The notes under the pieces: model-generated
The model's database searches: none
What the model was told of the DNA's origin: nothing
Seen by the model: only the letters and a program-made list of their open reading frames with translations
Source of the DNA: Umezawaea sp049997955
GTDB taxonomy: Bacteria; Actinomycetota; Actinomycetes; Mycobacteriales; Pseudonocardiaceae
Direction of reading: 5' to 3'
DNA: 64,000 nucleotides
Assembly (NCBI GenBank): GCA_049997955.1
Contig: JAEBDY010000006.1
Location: forward strand, 1 to 64,000
Shown here: positions 18,572 to 25,486 of the stretch, in pieces
Numbering within the stretch: the first letter of the stretch is position 1
Layout: every line of letters starts with the position of its first letter
Program-made: the position numbers and the translations under genes

Positions 18572-19432
18572 ATGACCTCTGCGGCAGAAGCAGCGGCGCC
18601 GTACGGAAGCGGCCCCACGCAGTCCGCGACACCCGCCAAGCGGGTGCGCATCCCCCACCTTCGCGAGATGAAGGAACGGGGCGAGCCGTGGCCCATGCTC
18701 ACGGCCTACGACATGTACACCGCCGAGCTGTTCGACGAGGCGGGCATCCCCGTGCTGCTGGTCGGCGACTCGGCGTCGAACAACGTCTACGGCCACGACA
18801 CCTCGCTGCCGGTGACGGTCGACGAGCTGATCCCGCTGGTCCGCGCCGTCACCAGGTCCGTGAAGAAGGCGCTCGTCGTCGCGGACCTGCCGTTCGGCAG
18901 CTACCAGGTGTCGGTCGAGCAGGCCGTCGCCACCGCCGTCCGGTTCATGAAGGAGGGCCAGGCCCACGCGGTCAAGCTCGAAGGCGGCGAGCACTTCGCG
19001 CCGCACGTCCAGGCGATCGTGCGCGCGGGCATCCCGGTCATGGGGCACGTCGGCTTCACCCCGCAGAGCGAGCACCAGCTCGGCGGCTACCGCGTGCAGG
19101 GGCGGCGCGAGTCGTTCGACTCCGTCGTCGCCGACGCGAAGGCCGTCGAGGAGGCGGGCGCGTTCGCGGTCGTGCTGGAGATGGTCACCTCCGAGGTCGC
19201 GAAGCGGATCACCCACGACCTGCGCATCCCGACCGTCGGCATCGGCGCAGGCCCGGACACCGACGCCCAGGTGCTGGTGTGGCAGGACATGATGGGCCTC
19301 CGCCGCGGCCGGGCGCCCAAGTTCGTGAAGCGCTACGCCGACATGGCGGGCCTGATGAGCAGCGCCGCGCAGGCGTTCGCCGCCGAGGTCCGCGGCCACG
19401 AGTTCCCCGGCCCGGAGCACACGTTCCACTGA
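18572..19432 (+). CDS. panB: 3-methyl-2-oxobutanoate hydroxymethyltransferase
   Basis: Transfers a hydroxymethyl group from methylene-tetrahydrofolate to alpha-ketoisovalerate, the first committed step of pantothenate and coenzyme A synthesis. The 286 residues match the family length plus a 25-residue variable N-terminus. Motifs: MLTAYDMYTAELFDEAG, VGDSASNNVYGHDTSLPVT (metal site), DLPFGSY, VKLEGG, GHVGFTPQS and GIGAGPDTDAQVLVWQDM. The ATG at 18572 has GGAAGG upstream. In M. tuberculosis panB (Rv2225) also neighbours the Hip1 gene. A terminator hairpin includes its stop codon. Confidence 0.95.
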   Translation: MTSAAEAAAPYGSGPTQSATPAKRVRIPHLREMKERGEPWPMLTAYDMYTAELFDEAGIPVLLVGDSASNNVYGHDTSLPVTVDELIPLVRAVTRSVKKALVVADLPFGSYQVSVEQAVATAVRFMKEGQAHAVKLEGGEHFAPHVQAIVRAGIPVMGHVGFTPQSEHQLGGYRVQGRRESFDSVVADAKAVEEAGAFAVVLEMVTSEVAKRITHDLRIPTVGIGAGPDTDAQVLVWQDMMGLRRGRAPKFVKRYADMAGLMSSAAQAFAAEVRGHEFPGPEHTFH

Positions 19433-19462
19433 ACTGCGTTAAGGACCTCCTTAACGCAGTTC
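19431..19462. terminator. Bidirectional terminator containing both stop codons
   Basis: A perfect 15-bp stem (19431-19445 with 19448-19462) and a 2-base centre. The panB stop TGA (19430-19432) enters the left arm and the stop TAA of the convergent metal-receptor gene (19453-19451) lies in the right arm. Confidence 0.85.
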
Positions 19463-20176
19463 GAGAACCTCGCGGGCCTCGACCAGCGACGGTCCGTACC
19501 AGGTGAGGTGGCGCCCCGACACGAGCACGCACCTCGTGCCGGGGAACGCCTCGGGCCCGTCCGAGGCGCTGAACGCGTACGGCTCGTCGGGCAGCACGAC
19601 CAGGTCGGCGTCGGTCGCCCGGAGTTCGTCGAGCGACGGACGCGGGTAGCGCTCGGCGTGGTCGGCGTAGACGTTCTCGACGCCCAGCCGACGCAGCACG
19701 TCACCCGCGAAGGTGTCCCGGCCCAGCACCACCCACGGCCGCCGCCACACCGGTACGACCGCCCTCGCCCACACCGGCTCCACGTGCCGCCACGCGTCCT
19801 CGGCCCGGACGAGCCAGTCCGGCTCCTCGTCCCACGCCGTGGCGAGCAGCCTCCGCAGGGACGCGAGGGCCTGCGGCACGGTCGCGGGCGCCGCCGTCAC
19901 CCACACCGGGATCCCGTTGGCGCGCAACCGCTCCACGTCCTCGGCCCGGTTCTCCTCGACGTTCGCGAGGACCAGGTCGGGGCGCAGCGCGAGCACCCGG
20001 TCGACGTCCGGGTACTTCGAGCCGCCGATCCGGGTCGTGTCGACCGGGCAGTAGTCGGTGACCCCGACCAGCGACTCGGCGGGCACGGACTCGGTCAGCG
20101 ACGGCACCAGGCTGACGACCCGGCGCGGCCGGTCCGGGATCGGGACCGGCTCGCCGAGGTCGTCGACCGGCAGCAT
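19451..20176 (-). CDS. Helical backbone metal receptor (BtuF/FhuD-like fold), probably cytosolic
   Basis: A 241-residue protein with the fold of vitamin B12 or siderophore binding proteins: RRVVSLVPSLTESV at the N-terminus, YPDVDRVLALRPDLVLANVEEN and LRRLGVENVYADHAERYPRPSLDEL. Unlike true transport receptors it has no signal peptide or lipobox, and no transporter genes are nearby, so it may act inside the cell. The ATG at 20176 overlaps the npdG stop by one base (TGATG), implying translational coupling. Confidence 0.8.
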   Translation of the reverse strand: MLPVDDLGEPVPIPDRPRRVVSLVPSLTESVPAESLVGVTDYCPVDTTRIGGSKYPDVDRVLALRPDLVLANVEENRAEDVERLRANGIPVWVTAAPATVPQALASLRRLLATAWDEEPDWLVRAEDAWRHVEPVWARAVVPVWRRPWVVLGRDTFAGDVLRRLGVENVYADHAERYPRPSLDELRATDADLVVLPDEPYAFSASDGPEAFPGTRCVLVSGRHLTWYGPSLVEAREVLELR

Positions 20177-20844
20177 CAGATGTCGGTGATCTTGAGGCCC
20201 GCGTGGGCCTTGTAGCGGCGGTTGATCGCGATCAGGTTGGCGGTGAACGCCTCGACCTGGTGGGCGTTGCGCAGCCTGCCGCCGAAGACGCCCCGGAAGC
20301 CGGGCACCGTCTCGGCCAGCTCGCGCACGACGTCCGTGGCCTCGCGGTCGTCGCCGAGCACCAGCACGTCCATGTCGACCGACTCGATCGACAGGTCGGC
20401 GAGGGACACCGCGGACACGTGGTGGAACGCGGCGGTCACGCGGGACTCCGGCAGCAGCGCGGCCGTCTGCTGCGCCGCGCTGCCCTCCTCGACGGGGAGC
20501 GCGAACGGCCCCTGCTTGTCGAAGCCCAGCGGGTTCACGCAGTCGATGACGATCTTGCCGACGAGCGCTTCGCGCAGCGACGCCACGAGGTCGGCGTGGC
20601 CGTCCCACGGCACCGCGACGAGCACGATGTCGGCCTGCTCGGCGCAGCCCCGGTTGTCCGCGCCGGTGACGTGGTCCACACCGGCCAGCTCGCGCAGCTC
20701 CTCGGCGGACTTCTCGGCCCGCTCGGCGGCGCGGGAACCGATCACGACCTTCAGCCCGGCCTTGGCCCAGCGCAGCGCAAGTCCCCTGCCCTGCGCGCCA
20801 GTACCACCCAGTACACCTACGGTCAGCTCACGAATCGCAGTCAC
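20176..20844 (-). CDS. npdG: NADPH-dependent F420 reductase
   Basis: Transfers hydride between NADPH and coenzyme F420 in the cytosol. The 222 residues have an N-terminal Rossmann motif VGVLGGTGAQGRGLALRWAKAG, the NADP-phosphate region GSRAAERA, and the family segments IVLVAVPWDGH, DCVNPLGFDKQG and GGRLRNAHQVEAFTANLIAINRRYK. It implies that the organism makes F420. The GTG at 20844 is 10 bp from the stop of the RNB gene; the three leftward genes probably form one transcript. Confidence 0.92.
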   Translation of the reverse strand: MTAIRELTVGVLGGTGAQGRGLALRWAKAGLKVVIGSRAAERAEKSAEELRELAGVDHVTGADNRGCAEQADIVLVAVPWDGHADLVASLREALVGKIVIDCVNPLGFDKQGPFALPVEEGSAAQQTAALLPESRVTAAFHHVSAVSLADLSIESVDMDVLVLGDDREATDVVRELAETVPGFRGVFGGRLRNAHQVEAFTANLIAINRRYKAHAGLKITDI

Positions 20845-20854
20845 CCGGTCATCT

Positions 20855-22267
20855 TCACACGGCTTCGAACGCGACCTTGCGCCGAGCGGCGTCGGCCTGC
20901 ACGAGCCGCACCCGGATGCGCTCGCCCTCCGGCACGTCCTCGCCCGAGCAGCGCCCCATCACCGGTGGCTCGGCCACGAACACGTCCGCGCCGTTGCCCT
21001 CGGACCGCAGCACGACCGCGTCGAACTCCTGCCCGACCCGGTCCTCCATCACCCACGCCTCGACCTGGTCGAGGCAGGCCCGGTCGACCTTGCTCGCGAT
21101 CGAGTCCGACCCGCCCATCAGGCTCGGCAGCTCGGGCAGCGCCTTCTGCAACCACTCCGGCACCTCGCGCTCCTCCGTCACGGCCAGGCAGACCTCGGTC
21201 GCGAACCGGTCGACCAGCCTGCGCAGCGGCGCGGTGACGTGCGCGTACGAGGAAGCGATCCCGGCGTGCGTGGCGATCTCCGGCACGGTCCCGTTGAACG
21301 CCGTGTACCCCGCGCCGCGCAGCAGCCGCGTCGCGTCCACGAACAACGCGAGCGACTCCGGCCGCGACGGGTCGAGCTCGGCGAGCAGCTTGGCCGGACG
21401 GACCCCGTCGGCCCACGGCACGTGCAACGCCTGCGCCGACCGCTTGAGCGCCTCGACCGCGCCGTCGTCGGCGTCGGGCAACGTGCGGAGGATGCCGACG
21501 CGGGCGTCCAACATGATCTTGGCGGCGGACATCCCGGTGAGCAGCGAGATCTCGGCGTTCCACGCGTCGACCTCGACCCGCGGCCGCAGGACCAGCTTCC
21601 AGTCGCCGTCGCCGTTCGGCTCGATCTCCTGCTCGGGGAGCTGGAGTTCGACCGCGCCCCGATCCAGCGCGCGTTCCCGCCGCAGCCGCCCGAAGTCCGG
21701 CAGCGCCTCGATCGACGGGTGCATCGTCCCCGCGTCGATCGTCGCCTGCACGCCCTCGTAGTCGAACTGCGCGGTGGACCGGACCATCGCCCGCCGCACC
21801 CGGACGGACTCGGGTTCACCGTCGGTGCCGCAGTCGAACGTCCACAGGACCGCGGGCCGGGTCTGCGTGGGCAGCAGGCTCGCGGCACCCTCGGAGAGGA
21901 TCGTCGGGTGCAGGGGGACGTTGCCGTCCGGCAGGTACAGCGTCTGACCGCGCTTGCGCACCTCGGCGTCCAGCGCACCACCGGGGACGACGAACCCGCC
22001 GACGTCGGCGATCGCGTAGTGCACCCGGAACTTCCCACCGGGCAGCCGTTCGACGAGCAACGCCTGGTCGAGATCCTTCGCACCAGGAGGATCGATGGTC
22101 ACGAGCGGCAGCCCGGTCGCGTCCTCCAACTCCCCCGGCGCACGCAAAACCGCTTGCTCTGCCTCGGCCAGCGCAGCCGGCGGGAACTCCTGCGGCAACC
22201 CGAACTCAGTGCGGATCCCGCTGAAATCCAGCTCTGCGCGACCGGTCCTGAACACGAAGGAGGCCAC
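20855..22267 (-). CDS. RNB-domain ribonuclease (RNase II/R-like)
   Basis: A 470-residue protein made mostly of an RNB catalytic domain. TIDPPGAKDLDQAL near residue 65 carries the aspartates that bind magnesium, and the later segments YLPDGNVPLHPTILSEGAASLLP, EISLLTGMSAAKIML and YAHVTAPLRRLVDRF are standard. It lacks the long N-terminal cold-shock and C-terminal S1 extensions of RNase R, as in the shorter actinobacterial group. It would degrade RNA 3' to 5'. TATGGT lies 5 bp before the GTG, suggesting a leaderless start. Confidence 0.87.
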   Translation of the reverse strand: MASFVFRTGRAELDFSGIRTEFGLPQEFPPAALAEAEQAVLRAPGELEDATGLPLVTIDPPGAKDLDQALLVERLPGGKFRVHYAIADVGGFVVPGGALDAEVRKRGQTLYLPDGNVPLHPTILSEGAASLLPTQTRPAVLWTFDCGTDGEPESVRVRRAMVRSTAQFDYEGVQATIDAGTMHPSIEALPDFGRLRRERALDRGAVELQLPEQEIEPNGDGDWKLVLRPRVEVDAWNAEISLLTGMSAAKIMLDARVGILRTLPDADDGAVEALKRSAQALHVPWADGVRPAKLLAELDPSRPESLALFVDATRLLRGAGYTAFNGTVPEIATHAGIASSYAHVTAPLRRLVDRFATEVCLAVTEEREVPEWLQKALPELPSLMGGSDSIASKVDRACLDQVEAWVMEDRVGQEFDAVVLRSEGNGADVFVAEPPVMGRCSGEDVPEGERIRVRLVQADAARRKVAFEAV

Positions 22268-22289
22268 GACTCACCATAGCCGCGATCGA

Positions 22290-22478
22290 TCAGTCGTCGT
22301 CCCATTTACGCGCCGCGTCGTCAGCGGCGGCGGTCTTGGCACGAGCGATGTCGAGGGCTCGCGAAGCGGTCGCCTCGTCGGGGTAGGGCCCCATCCGATC
22401 CCCGCCCCGGCAACCGACACCGTGCTCGACGGTCTTGTGGGTCAGGCAGTAGTACCAGGCGTTCTCTTCGTCAGCCAT
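22290..22478 (-). CDS. Small conserved actinobacterial protein
   Basis: A 62-residue acidic protein with an aromatic N-terminus (AWYYCLTHKTVEHGVGC), a GPYPDEATASRALDIA segment reminiscent of SPOR-type repeats, and a KWDDD end. Two of its three cysteines could bind a metal. Similar 55-65-residue proteins are widespread in actinomycetes and are annotated only as hypothetical. No function is known to me. Confidence 0.7.
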   Translation of the reverse strand: MADEENAWYYCLTHKTVEHGVGCRGGDRMGPYPDEATASRALDIARAKTAAADDAARKWDDD

Positions 22479-22710
22479 GGGTCAAGCGTTCCATGCAAAG
22501 GCACGCATGTCACTTCGACACGATCAAGGGGAGTGGTGGTAGCTGTTGATGACCAGCGGGGTGGCGGTGGTGGTGGTTCGTGCTGGCACACCGATACCTG
22601 CCCACGCTCCGGATGACCCACCAGACCAGGCCGCAGCACAGGGCCGCGCACCAACACCTGCCGCGCGGTACGGGTGACCCACTGCGGAAGTCGAGGCCAG
22701 GGCCGCAGAC

Positions 22711-22829
22711 GTGGCCGATTTTACTCGGGGGATTTGACCCTTAAAATTGGAGATCGGGCAGGCTTTCGGGACTGCCCTTTTAGCCCGATCAAGGGTCAAA
22801 TCAAGGGGTCCCCGAGTCAAATCGGCCAC
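22711..22829 (+). repeat. Family-1 palindromic element, copy A
   Basis: A 119-bp imperfect palindrome. GTGGCCGAT pairs with ATCGGCCAC at the ends, CTCGGGG with CCCCGAG, GATTTGACCCTT with AAGGGTCAAATC (12 of 12), and GATCGGGC with GCCCGATC around the centre. Two more copies lie at 31846-31961 (opposite orientation) and 32063-32179, with arm changes that keep pairing. No coding frame spans it. Confidence 0.93.
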
Positions 22830-23010
22830 AGCACGACGGCGACTGGGCCAGTGCTGGGGTGATCGGGAGCCATCGGCTTCTCCACCGTCGGAAGCGGCAG
22901 TCGGCTGCGTGCGGTCGCTGGAAGTCGAAGCCCACGGGTCGTCGGACCTGCGCGTAGAGGTCGCGGTGGTTCCCCTTACGCCACCCCGCTCGCGCAATTG
23001 TCTCCACCAT

Positions 23011-23060
23011 TTTCCTTGATTTGTCAAGGCGGGAAAGATGCCTTGACAAACGAAGAAAAA
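23011..23060. repeat. Family-2 hairpin repeat, copy 1
   Basis: The core TTTGTCAAGGC (23020-23030), loop GGGAAAGAT and GCCTTGACAAA (23040-23050) is identical to copy 2 at 39467-39498. The flanking arms (TTTTCC... and ...GAAAAA) continue the pairing imperfectly and differ from copy 2. It could act as a terminator for neighbouring transcripts. Confidence 0.85.
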
Positions 23061-23113
23061 TGCTGAGGACGCTTCGGATCGGGGCGGCGGAGGGGGAGTG
23101 CGTCGGGTTGGGT

Positions 23114-23280
23114 GCGTGCTTCCGCTTGCCGGTGGCGGGATCGCTTGCGTGCTTTCGCTTGCCGCGTCGAGCCGGTTGCATGCTTCCACTTGGCCAGTGA
23201 GTCCGGACCGTGCTTCCGCTTGCCGCGTCGAGCCGGTTGCGTGCTTTGCAGTGCCGCGTCGACGTGCTTGCGCCTGCCAG
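23114..23280. repeat. Degenerate direct-repeat tract
   Basis: Six copies of a motif like GCGTGCTTCCGCTTGCCG start at about 23114, 23147, 23178, 23208, 23239 and 23262 (periods 33, 31, 30, 31, 23). The intervening CGTCGAGCCGGTT is repeated exactly twice. It is not CRISPR-like: repeats are degenerate and spacers share sequence. Confidence 0.7.
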
Positions 23281-23316
23281 GCTGCGGGGCGGCCGTGGCC
23301 GCCCCGCCGACTTACC

Positions 23317-23838
23317 TCACCACTGCGGTGCTTGCACCGGCAGTGGGCCCGACGGGTGGGTTGACGGGTAGCCCGGTGGTGGGTAGGGCGCCGGGAAGCC
23401 TCTTGGTGGGGTGTTCTGGTTGGCGTTCGCGTATTCCGCCGGAATCGGGTCCACGCAGGACACCATGACCGTGCGGGTTTCCGGGTTGGGGATTCTGCTG
23501 CCGTTTCGCTGGCGGTAGACCAGTTCGCCGTCCGAGTCGATTTCCATGATCGCTCCGACTTCGGCCAGCTGCTCCTCGTCCAGGTCGACCAGCTTCTCCA
23601 CCTTCGACGGCACGACCCGGTACTGGGGCCAGTTCAGGTGGGCCGCGTTGTGGTGCAGTTCGGCCAGCAGGTGGGCCATGTGCTGCTGCCAGGGCAGCGG
23701 CATCGACTCGACCAGCGAGCGCGGTAAGACCACGTAGGCCTTGTCCACGCCCGGTTTCGGGGTGGACAGGTAGTCGCGCACCGGTGTCGTGGACGCGGGT
23801 GGCCCCACCGGACGCGGGATTGGGTCGGGGGTGAACAT
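23317..23838 (-). CDS. Hypothetical protein ending the secretion operon
   Basis: I do not recognise this 173-residue protein. The N-terminus is proline-rich (TPDPIPRPVGPP), the centre (residues 35-120) looks folded and polar with VVLPRSLVESMPLPWQQHMAHLLAELHH, and the tail from about residue 140 is proline-rich (PPRGFPAPYPPPGYP). There is no signal peptide or membrane segment. It starts 23 bp after the NlpC/P60 gene with a GGGAGG ribosome-binding site, so it is probably the last gene of the operon and may be a cytosolic partner of the machine. Confidence 0.65.
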   Translation of the reverse strand: MFTPDPIPRPVGPPASTTPVRDYLSTPKPGVDKAYVVLPRSLVESMPLPWQQHMAHLLAELHHNAAHLNWPQYRVVPSKVEKLVDLDEEQLAEVGAIMEIDSDGELVYRQRNGSRIPNPETRTVMVSCVDPIPAEYANANQNTPPRGFPAPYPPPGYPSTHPSGPLPVQAPQW

Positions 23839-23861
23839 GTTCGGCGCCTCCCTACGCAGGC

Positions 23862-24872
23862 CTACACGCCCGGCCGAACGGCCAGCGGCATCAACTCGTA
23901 GTAGTCCCAGTTGATCTTGCTGATCTTTACCACGTCCCCCGTCTGCGGTGCGTGGATGTACTCGTCGGCACCGAGGTACATGGCGACGTGGTGGATGGTG
24001 ACCGGGTCTGCCGTGTTCGTCGCCCAGAAGATCAAATCACCCGGCTTCGCCTCCCGCACGGGGAGGAAGGCGCCGCCCTTCATGTACTGGTCGTTGGCGA
24101 CGCGGGGGATCTGGACGTCGGCGGTGGCGAACGCCTTGACGAGGATGCCGGAGCAGTCCCAGGCGTCCGGGCCGTTGCCGCCCCACAGGTAGGGCTCGCC
24201 GAGCTGTTCCTTCGTGAACGCGATGGCCTTCTCCGCGGCCGACGACGCGGCCAGGATGTTGCCGTTGCCGGAGCCGCAGCCCGCCGGGTCGGCGACCTGG
24301 CCCAGTTCGCTGATGAGGAAGGCCGCCATGGCCTCCCAGTTGTGGTACCTGTCCGGGAACGCGGAGCGCTCCACGGCCTGCGCCGAGTCGCCAGGGCGCT
24401 TGGACTCCCAGTCCGGCACGGCCAGCAGCACGTCGTAGAACTTGTTGATCGCGTAGACCGGGTCGGTCACCTGGGCGGGCGAGCCCCAGCCCATGGACGG
24501 GCGCATCTGGAAGATGCCGAGCGAGTCCCGGTCGCCGTAGTCCAGCGGACGCAGGCCGGACTCGGTCATGCCCGCCTGGATCGCCACCTGCCAGGCCAGC
24601 GGCGACAGCTTGCGCTCCTGGCCGATGGAGATGATCTTGGCGACGGTGCCGCGCTGCTCCTCGTTGAGGTTGCTGGCGTCGTTCTTGCCCTTGTCCGCGC
24701 CGCCCGCGTCCCACGGCCCGATGGAGGCGTTGCAGCTGACGTTGACGAGCCCGACGGTGTCGAGGACGGTGCTGTTGTTGCCGACGACGGTGGTGACGCC
24801 GCTGGTGAGGACGACCGCGAGCAGGCCGACGACGCCCACCCCGACCACCGTCGCGACGGTGCCCTTGCCCAT
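23862..24872 (-). CDS. Bifunctional cell-wall hydrolase: lytic transglycosylase-like plus NlpC/P60
   Basis: A 336-residue protein with an N-terminal membrane anchor (residues 5-30), a lysozyme-like middle (residues about 75-190, with QAGMTESGLRPLDYGDRDSLGIFQMRP) and a C-terminal NlpC/P60 endopeptidase with catalytic Cys in WDCSG, His in IHHVAMYLG and a later His in EYIHAPQ. Such enzymes open peptidoglycan so that a secretion apparatus can pass, the role of VirB1 in type IV systems. It sits 4 bp after the upstream gene in the same operon, which supports that role. Confidence 0.88.
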   Translation of the reverse strand: MGKGTVATVVGVGVVGLLAVVLTSGVTTVVGNNSTVLDTVGLVNVSCNASIGPWDAGGADKGKNDASNLNEEQRGTVAKIISIGQERKLSPLAWQVAIQAGMTESGLRPLDYGDRDSLGIFQMRPSMGWGSPAQVTDPVYAINKFYDVLLAVPDWESKRPGDSAQAVERSAFPDRYHNWEAMAAFLISELGQVADPAGCGSGNGNILAASSAAEKAIAFTKEQLGEPYLWGGNGPDAWDCSGILVKAFATADVQIPRVANDQYMKGGAFLPVREAKPGDLIFWATNTADPVTIHHVAMYLGADEYIHAPQTGDVVKISKINWDYYELMPLAVRPGV

Positions 24873-24876
24873 AGCC

Positions 24877-25485
24877 TCACGCCCTGTCGTACCGGTGTAC
24901 GCGCCACTCGCCGTTGCGCTTGACCAACGTCATCTCGAGCGTCTTGGCCACACTGCCGACCAGACCGACCTGGTACACGACCGACGTCTCGTGCGATTCC
25001 TTGAGCTTCACTGCGCCTTCCAGCGCGGTCGGCAGGTTGCGCGGGTCAACGGTCGCGAGCTGGGGCAGCGTTTCCTCGGTCGTGTACTTCTTGAGGGTCT
25101 CAAGCCAGGCGGCATTGTTGTTGTCCGCCGGACGGGTGATCCAGGCGTTGGCCCAGTTCTCCGCCGTCAACAGAGCGTTGGGGTCAGGAGCCGCCGAGGC
25201 TGGTGAGGACGTCGGGCTGGGGGCCTTCGTGGGCAGCGAGATGGTCGGGACACCGGTCGGCAGCACGCCGACCTGACCCGACACCTGGGACGAACCGGTG
25301 GCCGCGCCGTTCGTCGCGCCGCCTCCCCTGGCCCCCTTGGTGATCGCCGGGATCACGCTGGTGGTCACGATGACCACCGCGGCGACGCCGACGATCGTCG
25401 CGATCAGGTGGTTGGGCGAACGCAGGGGCCAGCCCCACAGTCGGCGGTAGACCGCGGCGCGGCCCCTGTTGGTCCGGATCGGCAT
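24877..25485 (-). CDS. Single-pass membrane protein, possible VirB8/TcpC-like component
   Basis: A 202-residue protein: cytosolic residues 1-28, one membrane helix (about 29-50), a Gly/Ser/Pro/Thr-rich linker to about residue 100, then a 100-residue extracytosolic domain (LTAENWANAWITRPADNN to NGEWRVHRYDRA). That domain has the size and ending expected of an NTF2-like fold, the fold of VirB8 and TcpC in conjugation machines; this match is inferred from architecture only. It begins 1 bp after the VirB6-like gene's stop. Confidence 0.6.
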   Translation of the reverse strand: MPIRTNRGRAAVYRRLWGWPLRSPNHLIATIVGVAAVVIVTTSVIPAITKGARGGGATNGAATGSSQVSGQVGVLPTGVPTISLPTKAPSPTSSPASAAPDPNALLTAENWANAWITRPADNNNAAWLETLKKYTTEETLPQLATVDPRNLPTALEGAVKLKESHETSVVYQVGLVGSVAKTLEMTLVKRNGEWRVHRYDRA

Positions 25486-25486
25486 C

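Larger units (their letters stand above)
22479..23316. other. Gene-free interval with three kinds of repeat
   Basis: About 840 bp without a credible gene on either strand. It contains a family-1 palindrome (22711-22829), a family-2 hairpin (centre 23020-23050) and a degenerate direct-repeat tract (23114-23280). The short open frames here have no family resemblance and cross the repeats. Confidence 0.7.

Noticed and set aside
22524..23189. 221-codon minus-strand frame in the repeat-rich interval
   Set aside because: It runs through the family-1 palindrome and the family-2 hairpin and shows low-complexity sequence.
23114..23280. CRISPR array
   Set aside because: Repeats are degenerate, spacers share sequence, and there are no cas genes.
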